DNA of 64,000 nt from CAVSJR01 sp963728285 (GTDB lineage: Bacteria > Actinomycetota > UBA4738 > HRBIN12), in the NCBI GenBank assembly GCA_963728285.1, contig CAVSJR010000002.1:310001-374000 (forward strand), written 5' to 3'. The notes under the pieces were generated by a model. The model worked only from the letters and a program-made list of their open reading frames with translations. It did no database searches and had not been told where the DNA came from. Positions 36,942 to 46,312 of the stretch are shown here, piece by piece. Within the stretch, counting starts at the first letter, position 1. Each line of letters starts with the position of its first letter. The position numbers were made by a program, and so were the translations under genes.

Positions 36942-37391
36942 CTAGAGGAGGGCACCGACGAGCTCGCCGCGCGGATAGAAGCGGCGCTGCTCCTCCCACT
37001 GGAGGACCATGAGGTCGCAGATCGGATAGCACAGCCGCCCCGTGAGCGACGCACGGTCCATTCGCTCGTAGGCCTCGACGTAGACGGTCTTGATCCCGAG
37101 CGGCTTCGCGAGCACGAAGAAGGGGAACGCGACGCCCGCCCCGGTGGAGACGAGCACGTCGGGGCGCTCGCGGCGCAGGACCCGCCACGCCAGCCGGAGG
37201 TTGCGGAGCAGGTTCGGGATGTTTCGCTGGGTCGGATGGTGGGCCCAGTCGAGCCGCTCGCCCTCGAGCAGGGATCTCGCGTCGGTCTTGTCGAAGGTCA
37301 CCCAGCTCCGGTCGTGCTTCTCCCACCAGGGGCGCAATTGGTGCAGCAGAAGCAGATGCCCCCCGGAGGAGCAGACGAGCAGGAGCTTCAC
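36942..37391 (-). CDS. Alg14-like glycosyltransferase anchor subunit (EpsE/PssD type)
   Basis: 149 residues. KLLLVCSSGGHLLLLHQLRP is the Alg14/PssD N-terminal signature, followed by RERPDVLVSTGAGVAFPFFVL, which serves as the acceptor-side and membrane-contact region, and YVEAYERMDRASLTGRL. It recruits the Alg13-like subunit to the membrane. The GTG start lies one base after the sugar-transferase stop, and the order priming transferase, Alg14, Alg13 is the order in which the enzymes act. Confidence 0.92.
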   Translation of the reverse strand: MKLLLVCSSGGHLLLLHQLRPWWEKHDRSWVTFDKTDARSLLEGERLDWAHHPTQRNIPNLLRNLRLAWRVLRRERPDVLVSTGAGVAFPFFVLAKPLGIKTVYVEAYERMDRASLTGRLCYPICDLMVLQWEEQRRFYPRGELVGALL

Positions 37392-37392
37392 C

Positions 37393-38868
37393 TCAGTAGG
37401 CCCCGCGCGTGGACAGGAGCGTGGGGATGGTCTTCGCGACGATGAAGAAGTCGTAGGCCAGCGACCAGTTCTCGATGTAGAAGAGGTCGAGGCGGACGTA
37501 CTCCTCGAAGCTCAGGTCGCTGCGGCCGCTGATCTGCCACAGGCCGGTGATGCCGGGCGGCACCTCGAGCCGGTCGAACTGCCACTCCTCGTACTCCCGC
37601 ACCTCCTCGGGCAGCGGCGGGCGGGGACCGACCAGGCTCATGTCCCCGCGGATGACGTTCAGGATCTGCGGCAGCTCGTCGAGGCTCCAGCGTCGCAGCC
37701 AGCGCCCGACCTTGGTGACGCGGGGGTCGTCGCGGAGCTTGAACAGCGGGCCATCGGCCTCGTTCAGCGCGCGAAGCTCCTGGAGCATCTCGTCGGCCCC
37801 GACGCGCATCGTCCGGAACTTGAGGATCGTGAACGGGCGCCCGCGATGGCCGACGCGGCGCTGGCGGAAGAACACGGGCCCGGGCGACGTGAGCTTGACC
37901 ATGGTGGCGATGACGATCCACAGCGGCAGCGTGGCGAGGACGCCGACGCTGGCGAGCGCCAGATCGAACCCGCGCTTCGCGATGGCCTGCGGGCCCGTCA
38001 GCCGGGCCGGACGCAGCGACAGCGCCATGAAGCCCCCGATCGGCTGCACGGACAGCCGCGAGGAGAGCACCTCGGGCAACGTCGCCGTCACGCGGACCTC
38101 GACGCCCTCGAGGCGAACCACCTTCGCGACGTGGCCCATCTCGTCGACCTCGAGATCGCTCGCGGCGACGAAGACGCATTCGGCGCCCGTCTCGCGGATG
38201 ATCTCCCGCAGGTCTCCGATGCTGCCGACCACCGAGTGGCCGTTCTGCGAGGGGTCCCGCTGCGCGGTCGAGACGAACCCGATCGGCTCGTAGCCCATGC
38301 TCGTGCGCCGCATGACCCCCTCGAGGTGGGTGGCCTCACGGTTGGTACCGACGATGAGGGTGCGGAACGTGAGCCTGCCGGCCGCCCGAAGGTGACCGAT
38401 CCGCCAGTGCCAGACGCGACGGAAGAACAGCGTCGTGAGCAGGGACAACGCCCACGACAGACCGATCCACAGGCGCGAGTAGGACCCCTGGAACCAAAAC
38501 GACAGCGTCACCAGGCCCGAGAGCCCGACGGAGACGGCCAGGATGATGCGCCGGAACTCCTCGGCGGGGGTGAAATGATGCGTGTCGTAGAGGTGGAAGG
38601 CCGTGAACACCGCCACGACGAACAACGGGGTGGCCAGGAGCAACAGCAGGAGGTCGCGGTCCGGGACCCGGAAATCGAACCGGATCCAGTAGGCGACGAG
38701 CAGGGCGGCGGCCACGGAGAGGGTGTCGGTCAGTGCCATGCGGCGAAACAGCCGACGGTACTGGCCTCGCGCAGACCAGCTCTCGACCTGCTGGGCAGAT
38801 CGGATCGCCTCTCGGAGACGGTGGGTGCCGGCCTGCGAACCGGCGATATCCTCGACTCGACCCTGCAT
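37393..38868 (-). CDS. Polyprenyl-phosphate sugar-1-phosphate transferase (priming transferase)
   Basis: 491 residues, intact. Four N-terminal TM helices and a CoA-binding-like Rossmann segment (TFRTLIVGTNREATHLEGV) precede a fifth TM and the catalytic domain of the WbaP/CpsE family: KRGFDLALASVGVLATLPLW, GPVFFRQRRVGHRGRPF, LKFRTM, LRRWSLDELPQ, NVIRGDMSLVGPRPPLPEE and PGITGLWQISGRSDLSFEEY. It loads the first sugar phosphate on undecaprenyl phosphate. ATG has an AGAGGAGA ribosome site three bases upstream. First gene of the eight-gene leftward operon. Confidence 0.95.
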   Translation of the reverse strand: MQGRVEDIAGSQAGTHRLREAIRSAQQVESWSARGQYRRLFRRMALTDTLSVAAALLVAYWIRFDFRVPDRDLLLLLLATPLFVVAVFTAFHLYDTHHFTPAEEFRRIILAVSVGLSGLVTLSFWFQGSYSRLWIGLSWALSLLTTLFFRRVWHWRIGHLRAAGRLTFRTLIVGTNREATHLEGVMRRTSMGYEPIGFVSTAQRDPSQNGHSVVGSIGDLREIIRETGAECVFVAASDLEVDEMGHVAKVVRLEGVEVRVTATLPEVLSSRLSVQPIGGFMALSLRPARLTGPQAIAKRGFDLALASVGVLATLPLWIVIATMVKLTSPGPVFFRQRRVGHRGRPFTILKFRTMRVGADEMLQELRALNEADGPLFKLRDDPRVTKVGRWLRRWSLDELPQILNVIRGDMSLVGPRPPLPEEVREYEEWQFDRLEVPPGITGLWQISGRSDLSFEEYVRLDLFYIENWSLAYDFFIVAKTIPTLLSTRGAY

Positions 38869-39255
38869 GGTCTCCTCTTACGACCCGATCCGGCTATTCA
38901 GCGGCACATTCGGTGACGGATGCCCCGAAAGGCGACGGCCGTGGATGTGGAGCGGCGCGCTTCCGGGGGTCGGTTCCTCCACACGGCCGACACTACTCCG
39001 CTCCCCCAAACTACGCCATCCGGCGAACGGTTATGTTGTCTCCACTCATCGGAACCACGATGGACCTAGGGCATTCGGCCCCCCGGAGGCGAAGCCTACC
39101 GATGGGCGGCTAGTGTTTCCGCACGAGGGAACGATTCGGGCGGAGGGCGCCGGATGGCCACGGTGGGGATGGTTGGACGTACGACGGAGTTGCCCACCGG
39201 CGCGGCGCCGAAACCTCGTTGCGGGAGGACGCCGCTCCCAATGCCCTCCGGGGAA
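38869..39255. other. Intergenic region upstream of the exopolysaccharide operon
   Basis: 387 bases between the start of the priming-transferase gene and the end of tadC. It must hold the promoter for the leftward exopolysaccharide operon, but I see no convincing -35/-10 pair. The 12-mer GATGGACCTAGG at 39059-39070 repeats the core of the palindrome in front of the BY-kinase gene. No terminator for the Tad operon with a T-run was found, and no ORF looks coding. Confidence 0.5.
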
Positions 39256-40194
39256 TCAGGTGCTGAGGAGGCTCTGGAAGATCCGAATGGCGCCGGGGCC
39301 GACGATCACGATGAACAGGGACGGCAGGATGCAAAGGATCAGCGGGAAGACGATCTTCACCGGCGTCCCCTGCGCCTCTCGCTCGGCACGCTGACGCCGC
39401 TTGATCCGAAGCTGCACGGCCTGGGTTCGAAGCACGTTCGCGATGCTGACGCCGAACACATCCGCCTGGATCATCGCCAGCGTGAAGGCGTTCAGCTCCT
39501 CGACGTCGGTCCGGGCGCCGAGGTTTCGAAAGGCCTCCGACCGGGAGACCCCGAGCTGGATCTCCTGAAGCATCCGCGCGAATTCCTGGGAGAGCACGCC
39601 GGGGGTGTTCTGGACCACGCGGGCCAACGCGGCGTTCAGCGAGAGCCCCGCCTCGACGCTGATCGTCAGCAGGTCGAGCGTGTCGGACAGGGCGTTGCGG
39701 ATCTCCTTCTGGCGGGCGGACACCTTCCCGCTCAGCAGCGCATCGGGTGCGACGAATCCGATGAAGGTGAAGAGCGCCGTGACCACGAGGGCGGCGAGCC
39801 CCCCGAGCCATCCGGCGAAGACCATGACGACGCCGAGGACGAGCCCGGCGACCGCGCCGATGACCTTGAACGCCATCATGCGCTCGGCGTCCCACCCGGG
39901 CGGGCTTCCCGCCAGGACGAGCCGAACCGCCAGGCGATCCCGTGAGTCGAGCGGCGTCAAGCGCCGCGCGATCCTCGTCGCCCCGGTCATGACCGGCACG
40001 ATCGCGCGATTCGCGAAGGGCTCCGCCAGCTCCGCGTCGCGGAGGTTCGTCCCCGCGTCGCCGCCGATCACCTGGGACTCGAGCATCCGCACGGCGCGCT
40101 TGCGATCCGTCAGGGTCGACTCGATCGCGATGCCGACGAGCACGATGCACCCGAACGTGGCGCCGAGGGCGACGAGGAGGAAGGCGTCAGACAT
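39256..40194 (-). CDS. tadC: Tad pilus platform protein TadC (type II secretion F family)
   Basis: 312 residues, intact. An N-terminal TM, a cytoplasmic domain, and two TM pairs with the T2SSF motif SDTLDLLTISVEAGLSLNAALARV and NALSDTLD region. AFRNLGARTDVEELNAFTLAMIQA and QLRIKRRQRAEREAQ are standard TadC sequences; the C-terminal TMs are KIVFPLILCILPSLFIVIVG. Forms the inner-membrane platform with TadB that couples the ATPase to pilin assembly. The start overlaps the tadB end by eight bases. Last gene of the Tad operon. Confidence 0.93.
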   Translation of the reverse strand: MSDAFLLVALGATFGCIVLVGIAIESTLTDRKRAVRMLESQVIGGDAGTNLRDAELAEPFANRAIVPVMTGATRIARRLTPLDSRDRLAVRLVLAGSPPGWDAERMMAFKVIGAVAGLVLGVVMVFAGWLGGLAALVVTALFTFIGFVAPDALLSGKVSARQKEIRNALSDTLDLLTISVEAGLSLNAALARVVQNTPGVLSQEFARMLQEIQLGVSRSEAFRNLGARTDVEELNAFTLAMIQADVFGVSIANVLRTQAVQLRIKRRQRAEREAQGTPVKIVFPLILCILPSLFIVIVGPGAIRIFQSLLST

Positions 40195-41194
40195 CGATAT
40201 CGATGATCTTTCTCATCCACACGATCCCCGCCAGCATCAGGCAGGAGGCGACGATCGTCATGGCGATCCCGATGCCGGTGGTGAACAACAGGGCGATGTA
40301 CTCCGGATTGACGAGCGTCATGTACAGCGCGATGACGAACGGCATGGCGATGAGCACGTACGCGGAGAGGCGGCCCTCGGTCGTGAGCGTGTCGACGTCC
40401 CGCCGGATCTTGTCCCGCTCCCGGATCGTGTCGGCCACCGTGTCGAGGATCTCGGCCAGGTTGCCGCCGACCTCGCGCTGGATGTTGATCGCTAGCACGG
40501 CCCACTTGAAGTCCTCGCTGCCGATTCGGTCGCCCATCGAGGCGAGCGCGTCCTCGGCGGGCCGGCCCAGGCGGATCTCCGCGACGACGCGGTTGAACTC
40601 CGTGGCGGCGGGCTCATCGATCTCCTTCGCGACCGTGTCGAGCGCCTGGAGGAAGCTGTGGCCGGCGCGCAGCGAGCTCGCCATGACGGTGAGCACGTCC
40701 GGCAGCTGCCGGCGGAGCTTCGCCTCCCTTCGCCTGAGCGAGAGCCGGAGCATGACCGAGGGGATGGCGCCCGTGAGGACGCTCACCACCAGCACGACCG
40801 GCAGCGGCTGCGTGAGCAGCATCGAGAGGATCCCGCCGCCGAAGAAGGCGAGGACCGTCACGACCACGAACTCCCCGCCCTTCAGCGGGAACCCCGCCTG
40901 CTCCAGCCGACTCTCCAGCGAGGTGGAGAATCCCCCGGCCTCGGCCATCCGTCCTCCGGCCTGGGCGACCGACGCCGGGATCCACCCGACCGACGGCTCG
41001 GCCTGCACGACCTGCTCGGAACCCCTCCCCTGGGCGACGCCCATGCGCTGGGCCATCACGCGGCCCTCCCGCATGCGGACCCCGGCGCCGAGCAACATCC
41101 AAAACACCGTCGCCATCGCGACGAAGACCAGGCCGGTGACCAGGAACAGCCCCGACGTTCCGCTCAGGACGGACGCCGCGAGGGCCGCGTGCAT
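40187..41194 (-). CDS. tadB: Tad pilus platform protein TadB
   Basis: 335 residues, intact. TM helices at ~15-35, ~105-150 and ~270-330 flank the T2SSF domain, LPDVLTVMASSLRAGHSFLQAL, with EFNRVVAEIRLGRPAEDAL and WAVLAINIQREVGGNLAEILD. TadB and TadC are homologous halves of the pilus platform. The ATG start overlaps the tadA stop, keeping subunit synthesis coupled. Confidence 0.93.
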   Translation of the reverse strand: MHAALAASVLSGTSGLFLVTGLVFVAMATVFWMLLGAGVRMREGRVMAQRMGVAQGRGSEQVVQAEPSVGWIPASVAQAGGRMAEAGGFSTSLESRLEQAGFPLKGGEFVVVTVLAFFGGGILSMLLTQPLPVVLVVSVLTGAIPSVMLRLSLRRREAKLRRQLPDVLTVMASSLRAGHSFLQALDTVAKEIDEPAATEFNRVVAEIRLGRPAEDALASMGDRIGSEDFKWAVLAINIQREVGGNLAEILDTVADTIRERDKIRRDVDTLTTEGRLSAYVLIAMPFVIALYMTLVNPEYIALLFTTGIGIAMTIVASCLMLAGIVWMRKIIDIDV

Positions 41195-42513
41195 CAGCGT
41201 CCTCCCCGGGCCTCGGGCGCGAACAGTGCCGGATCGAGGGCGATGCCGTGCTCCTGGAGCTTGTCGAGGAACGTCGGCCTCAGGCCCGTGGGCTTCAGCG
41301 AGCCCCGGAACTTCCCCTCCTCGTCGACGCCGGCGGCGAAGTCGAAGAGGAACACGTCCTGCAGGGTGATCACATCGCCCTCCATGCCCACGATCTCGGT
41401 GACGTGGGTGATGCGGCGGCTCCCGTCCTTCAGCCTCGCCTGGTGGACGATGAGGTTCAGCGCCGACGCGATCTGCTCCCGGATCGAGCGCGCGCTGAGG
41501 TCCATGCCCGACATCAGGGTCACGGTCTCCAGGCGCGAGAGCGAGTCCCGAGGGGAGTTCGCGTGGATGGTCGAGATGGAGCCGTCGTGGCCGGTGTTCA
41601 TCGCCTGGAGCATGTCGAGCGCCTCTCCGCCGCGGACCTCACCGACGACGATCCGGTCGGGACGCATGCGCAACGCGTTGCGGACCAGGTCGCGGATCGT
41701 CACCTCGCCGCGCCCCTCGATGTTGGGAGGGCGCGCCTCGATCCGGACGATGTGGGGCTGTTGCAGCCGGAGCTCCGCCGCGTCCTCGATCGTGATGATG
41801 CGCTCGTCGTCGGGGATGAACGACGACAGCACGTTCAGGGTCGTCGTCTTGCCGGCGCCGGTTCCACCGGAGACGAGGATGTTGACGCGTCCTCGGACGC
41901 AGGCATCGAGGAAGCGCGCCACCGGGTTGGTGAACGTGCCGAACCCGACCAGGTCCTCGACCTGATATGGGTCCGCGGCGAACTTTCGGATCGTCAGCGA
42001 CGGGCCGTCCAACGCGAGCGGCGGAACGATGGCGTTGACCCTCGAGCCGTCGGGAAGCCGGGCGTCGACATAGGGCGAGGACTCGTCCACGCGACGTCCC
42101 ACCCTCGCCACGATCTTGTCGATCGTGCGGCGAAGCTGCTGGTCGTCGTGGAACTTCGTGCCGGTCCAGTAGAGCTTTCCGGCGCGCTCGACGTAGATCG
42201 TGTCCCAGCCGTTCACCATGATCTCCGTGACCTCCGGGTCCCGAACGAACGGCTCGAGGGGGCCCAGGCCGAGGACGCTGTCCCCGATCTGGCGGACGAT
42301 GAGCAGCTTCTCCTGCGCGGAGAGGGAGACCTCCTCCTCGTCGAGCAGCTCGCGGAGGCGCTGATGGACGAGCCCCTCGAGCTCGGTGTCCGACAGCGAT
42401 GAGTCGTACAGGCGCGGGCCGAGCACCTCGACGAGGCGCTCCTGCACGCGCGTGCGAACGTCGGCGATGCGGTCCCGCTGCTGTGATTTGGCCAGTCGAT
42501 CTGCAAGCGACAT
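41194..42513 (-). CDS. tadA: Tad pilus ATPase TadA/CpaF
   Basis: 439 residues, intact, a cytoplasmic hexameric secretion ATPase of the VirB11/CpaF type. The N-terminal domain ends LGPLEPFVRDPEVTEIMVNG. The ATPase domain carries Walker A LVSGGTGAGKTTTLNVL, the Asp box ERIITIEDAAELRL, Walker B DRIVVGEVRGGEALDML, and the His box GHDGSISTIHANSPRDSL. It powers Flp pilus extrusion. It starts with ATG 19 bases after the TadZ gene, with a GAGGAGAC ribosome site upstream. Confidence 0.96.
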   Translation of the reverse strand: MSLADRLAKSQQRDRIADVRTRVQERLVEVLGPRLYDSSLSDTELEGLVHQRLRELLDEEEVSLSAQEKLLIVRQIGDSVLGLGPLEPFVRDPEVTEIMVNGWDTIYVERAGKLYWTGTKFHDDQQLRRTIDKIVARVGRRVDESSPYVDARLPDGSRVNAIVPPLALDGPSLTIRKFAADPYQVEDLVGFGTFTNPVARFLDACVRGRVNILVSGGTGAGKTTTLNVLSSFIPDDERIITIEDAAELRLQQPHIVRIEARPPNIEGRGEVTIRDLVRNALRMRPDRIVVGEVRGGEALDMLQAMNTGHDGSISTIHANSPRDSLSRLETVTLMSGMDLSARSIREQIASALNLIVHQARLKDGSRRITHVTEIVGMEGDVITLQDVFLFDFAAGVDEEGKFRGSLKPTGLRPTFLDKLQEHGIALDPALFAPEARGGR

Positions 42514-42532
42514 CGTGTGCGTCTCCTCGGCT

Positions 42533-43744
42533 CTAGCCTCGCGCGAACAAACGGAACTTCTTGCGGCCGTTCGCGTCCAGCGGCTCGGGCTCGCCCGCGG
42601 GCGTCGCTTCGACGAATCGCTCCGCCAGGCTCCGCACCGCCCCGGCCACGTCGGACGAGGGCTCCTCGAGAACGACGGGACGGCCCTTGTTCAGGGACAT
42701 GGGGACGAGGACGCTCGACGGGAGCATCGCGTCCACCTGGATCTTCATCACGCGCTCGACGTCCGCCGCGTCCAGGCCCACCTTGCTGCCGGCGCGGTTG
42801 AGCACCACGCGGAACCGAGTGCGCGGGAGGCCGATCGCGAGCAGCGTGTCGAGCGCCTTCGAGAGGTGCTTCACGCCGACGACGTCGAGGCCGGTGATCA
42901 GGCAGATGTCGTCGGACAGGTCGAAGCAGACGAGCGCCGAGTCGGAGTAGTCCACCGACGCGTCGACGACGACGTACGTGAACGCGCTGCGGATCGCGCG
43001 AAGGAACTTCCCGATCTGCTCCCCGGCCGGCGTCTCGGCCGTCGGATCGGACGGCGCGCCGTATCCCCACAGGTGGTCGCCGAGCTTGCGCCCCTGCGCG
43101 CGGATCTCGTCGCGGGTGCCTCCCTCGCCGAGGAGCATGAGGTCCACGATGTTGGACGAGGGCTCCGTCCCGAAGTAGGTGAAGACGTCGCCCATGTCGA
43201 AGTCGAGGTCGACGACCGCCGTGTCCTGGCCGGTGACCTCGGCGATCGCGGAGGCGAGGTTCGTCGTGAGGAACGTCTTGCCGGTGCCGCCCTTGGAGGA
43301 GAACACCGAGATGATCCTGCCGCGCTCGTTCGGCGAGAGCTGCTCGCGCATGTCGGCGGACCGAAGGTTCTGCGCCCAGGAGATCGCCCGCTCGACGGCG
43401 TCGCGAAGCTCCTCGCTCCCCTGCGTCAGATCGACGACGTCGCGGATGCCGGCCCGCATCGCGGCGGGCAGGAGTCCGTTCCAGGTGTGATCGCGCACCA
43501 TGACGATGGCGGTTCCCGGCGCGGAACGACCGACGAACTCCGCGAGCCCGAGGGCGTCCGGCTCCTTCACCTCGGGGGAGAGCACGAGGACGTCGATGGG
43601 CGAGTCGCCGTTGATCAGCGCCTCTTCGGCCGCGGTGGCGCTCTGAACCCAGCCGATCCCGTCGGTCTCCACCTCGAGCGCCCGCGCGAGCGTCTGGCGA
43701 AACGACTGCGGCGTGCCGACCGCGTAGACGCCGGGGTCGCTCAC
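42533..43744 (-). CDS. cpaE: Tad pilus localisation protein TadZ/CpaE
   Basis: 403 residues. N-terminal receiver-like domain without a convincing phospho-acceptor (IDVLVLSPEVKEPDALGLAEF), then a MinD/ParA-type ATPase: deviant Walker A VFSSKGGTGKTFLTTNLAS, TAVVDLDFDMGDVFTYFG, FTYVVVDASVDYSDSALV and the VLNRAGSKVGLDAADVE segment. It marks the assembly site for the pilus. The GTG start overlaps the cpaB stop (GTGA), chosen over a longer upstream frame. Intact. Confidence 0.93.
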   Translation of the reverse strand: MSDPGVYAVGTPQSFRQTLARALEVETDGIGWVQSATAAEEALINGDSPIDVLVLSPEVKEPDALGLAEFVGRSAPGTAIVMVRDHTWNGLLPAAMRAGIRDVVDLTQGSEELRDAVERAISWAQNLRSADMREQLSPNERGRIISVFSSKGGTGKTFLTTNLASAIAEVTGQDTAVVDLDFDMGDVFTYFGTEPSSNIVDLMLLGEGGTRDEIRAQGRKLGDHLWGYGAPSDPTAETPAGEQIGKFLRAIRSAFTYVVVDASVDYSDSALVCFDLSDDICLITGLDVVGVKHLSKALDTLLAIGLPRTRFRVVLNRAGSKVGLDAADVERVMKIQVDAMLPSSVLVPMSLNKGRPVVLEEPSSDVAGAVRSLAERFVEATPAGEPEPLDANGRKKFRLFARG

Positions 43745-44502
43745 GATCCCTCGACCTTTCCGAGGATCTTCGAGACGTCGATGGGCCCCTCGTTCGGAGC
43801 GTTGTCTCCCGGGCGGATGAGCCCGAGCCACACCTCGCCCGCGTTCTGCGAGAACACCAGCTGCTGGCCCTGTTCCTCGGTCAGCTCGAGCGTGACGAGC
43901 TGCTCGGCGCTCACTTCGTCGGAGCTCTCCGTCGAGCTCGTCGACGAGTTCGGATCGGCGACCGGCGTCGTGACGTCGAGCACGCGAGCGTCGGGGACGA
44001 CGACGGCGGTTTGGTCGTCGAGCACGCCGGACCCTCCGAGGTCGCTGAAGTGGGCGTAGAACGTGACGTGGTCTCCGGTCTGGAGCTTCTCCCCGAGCAT
44101 CTGCTCGGCGGTCAGACGCACCGTGACGGCCTCGTAGCCCTCCTGCAGGCCGAAGACGCCGCCCGGCAGCTTCTCCTGCGTGCCCGACAGGCGGCTGAGC
44201 GCGATCTGCTCACCCGCGAGGATCGGGACGGCGGAGGTGCGGTCGCGAAGCTGCGCGACGCTCGTCACGGCGCCCTGCACCACCGAGTCGGTCGGGAACG
44301 GCTTCGGCGTGAAGGCTCCCTGATCGGCCAGCGGGTTCAGATCGGTACCCGCCGGGATGTCGGTGGCCGACACGAGGACGGTCGTGAGCTCGCCACCCGT
44401 CTCGGCCTCCTCCTTGACGTTGCTCACGTACAGGAACACACCCGCCGTCGCAAGAAGTGCCAAGATGAGCGCGCCCGCCACGACCAGACTTCGTGACTTC
44501 AT
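43741..44502 (-). CDS. cpaB: Pilus assembly protein CpaB/RcpC
   Basis: 253 residues, intact. An N-terminal membrane helix (LVVAGALILALLATAGVFLYV) leads to an SAF domain, TTVLVSATDIPAGTDLNPLA, as in antifreeze/flagellar FlgA-like proteins, then AVPILAGEQIALSRL and EAVTVRLTAEQMLGEKLQTGD. The C-terminal half has VTLELTEEQGQQLVFSQNAG. CpaB sits in the envelope and stabilises the pilus channel. Start ATG has a GAAGGAGAAGG ribosome site, the strongest in this operon apart from flp. Confidence 0.92.
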   Translation of the reverse strand: MKSRSLVVAGALILALLATAGVFLYVSNVKEEAETGGELTTVLVSATDIPAGTDLNPLADQGAFTPKPFPTDSVVQGAVTSVAQLRDRTSAVPILAGEQIALSRLSGTQEKLPGGVFGLQEGYEAVTVRLTAEQMLGEKLQTGDHVTFYAHFSDLGGSGVLDDQTAVVVPDARVLDVTTPVADPNSSTSSTESSDEVSAEQLVTLELTEEQGQQLVFSQNAGEVWLGLIRPGDNAPNEGPIDVSKILGKVEGS

Positions 44503-44528
44503 CGAACCTTCTCCTTCTCGAAAGAACC

Positions 44529-45798
44529 CTATGAAGATGTCGGGCAGGATCCGGCGAACTTGAGGTCGCAGAGCCGGATCCCCTCGAGGCCGAGGTCGGC
44601 GCCTCCACCGGCGTCCTGGCCCCCGAACCGGTGGCCCACCCATTCCACGAGGATGCAACGGGCGCTCGAGTTGCTCGGGGGCCTCCCCGCACTCGCCCGA
44701 GTTCTGCCAGGAGAACGAGACCGTGGCGTTCTGCCGTTGCAGCTGCTGGTCGTTCCACGTGAGGGTGCGCGAGATGGAGTCGTAGCTGTACATGGAGCTC
44801 GTGATCTGGTTGCCGGTGACCGTGGGCGCCGAGACCTCATCCGGGGCCGCGGCGAAGCACCCGTGGGCGACGCCGAAGGCATCCAGGTTGATCGGCGATG
44901 CGTTCGGGAAGTTGACCCCTCCGACCGTGCAGACGCCGCTGTCGGCGCCGGCCTGGTGCACATCGAGGACCGCGTTGAGCTTCATCTGCGCGAAGCCGAT
45001 GATGTTGTACTTGTCGATCTGGCTGCCGCTCTTCATGATCTGCCCGCTCTGGTCGTTGACCGGGAAGGTCACGATGTCGCCGATGCGATCGCCCAGGGCG
45101 CCCCAGTTGGAGGCGGAGAGGCCCGAGTCGGTGCACACGTACGTCGGGGCCGGGTAGTTGAGCGGGAGGGGCTCGCCGGTCCAGTTGTTGTGGATCCAAT
45201 CGTCTCGCTTGCTCGACCCGGAGCTGCTGCAGTGCGCGCCCGAGCTGACGTTCCACTGCTCGAGGTTCATGAACCCGAAGTTCGAGCCGTCGAAGCGGTC
45301 GTTGTCGTACCAGAGGTGGCAGATCGTCCCCTTGGCGACGTTGGGGACGTCGCAGTCCCCCTGGAACGTCGCCAGGTTGAGGACGATCGGCAACGGGTTC
45401 GCGGCTCCGGCACCTCCCCAGCCGGCGGTCGCCTCGGCGGAGACGTCGTCCGAGCTTCCGAAGCCGAGGACCGGCGCGAAGAAGAGCTGCTGCTGGGCGG
45501 TGTATCTGACGGTGACCCAGTCGCCGCCGCAGTCGTCGGTGATGCCGCCGGACGTGCCGGTGGCGTTCAGCGCGGCGAACGTGTCGGCCTGGGCCTCCTC
45601 GTCGCCCGTCTCCGAGACGCACGACTGTGCGGCCGCCAATGCGGCGGCGTCGGCCGCCTTGACCAACGCCCGGCGCTTCACGAGGAGCGCCCCGGCGTCG
45701 ATCACGAGCACGACCATCGCGAAGATGGCGACGAGCGCCAGCGCGGTGATGATCAGTGAGACGCCCCGCTCGTCGTTGGCGTCGAGTCTCCTGCTCAC
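44529..45798 (-). CDS. TadG-like pilus assembly protein (frameshift near 44690)
   Basis: About 423 residues. The N-terminal Tad domain has ERGVSLIITALALVAIFAMVV, resembling a prepilin-type helix with Glu at +5-like position, and ALLVKRRALVKAADAAALAAAQ, the TadG/Tad-domain signature. The rest is a large extracytoplasmic region rich in Trp, Asn and Cys (CHLWYDNDRFDGSNFGFMNL; SSGSSKRDDWIHNNW). An extra base in the C-tract near 44690 displaces the last ~55 residues, NSSARCILVEWVGHRFGG to CDLKFAGSCP. GTG start overlaps the TadE stop (GTGA). Confidence 0.85.
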
Positions 45799-46200
45799 TC
45801 GCACCGGAATGTCCCGCTGATCGTCACGGGCTTGGTGATCTTCGGCATGAACGGCAGGTTGATGACGAACGTCTGGTTCCAGCTCACGGTCACGGCCTCG
45901 CCCTGGGTGTCGTCGCTGCACACCTTGTTCGCGGTGGGCGTGCCCGAGATCGGGATAGCCGACCGCAGCGTTTCTGGCCGCGGTCGCGATCGCCGACGAC
46001 GTGCCTCTGACCGCCGCGACGCGGGCTCCCTCGCGTGCCGCCGAGGTGTAGGCCTGGTACTGGCTGAACACGACGCCGAACACCATGATGCCGAACACCA
46101 CGAGGAACAGGGGGACCGCCACCAGGGCGAACTCAACGGCGGCGACGCCGTCCTCTCGGGCGAGGGCACGCCGCATGCGCAACATTCGGATCACGTCCAT
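45795..46200 (-). CDS. tadE: TadE-like pseudopilin (frameshift near 45958)
   Basis: About 135 residues. REDGVAAVEFALVAVPLFLVV is a Flp-type pseudopilin signal: cleavage after Gly, Glu at +5, then a hydrophobic helix. YQAYTSAAREGARVAAVRGTS is the TadE family hallmark. The C-terminal beta region (KVCSDDTQGEAVTVSWNQTF) is in another frame because of one extra base near 45958 (AAVG to IPISGTPT). GTG directly precedes the ATG; either could initiate. It would need the same prepilin peptidase as Flp. Confidence 0.88.
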
Positions 46201-46253
46201 CACCTCGTTCGCTTCCGGAGGCAGATCCCTCCGGGGGTTGCCGTCGCCGGTCC

Positions 46254-46293
46254 CTCACTCCCGCCCGTGGAGTGAGCGGCCGGCGTGGCCGCT
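46254..46293 (-). terminator. Two consecutive stem-loops downstream of flp
   Basis: AGCGGCC/GGCCGCT (46275-46281 with 46287-46293) and CTCACTCC/GGAGTGAG (46254-46261 with 46269-46276) are perfect 7- and 8-bp stems in the 109-base gap between the first flp gene and tadE. Neither has a T-run. They would dampen read-through, letting pilin be made in excess over the assembly machinery. Confidence 0.6.
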
Positions 46294-46312
46294 CGATCTG
46301 GTTGAGCTGCGC

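Noticed and set aside
38869..39255. A riboswitch such as the c-di-GMP type upstream of the exopolysaccharide operon.
   Set aside because: I compared the region by eye with the GEMM core and found no conserved receptor bases or paired helices.
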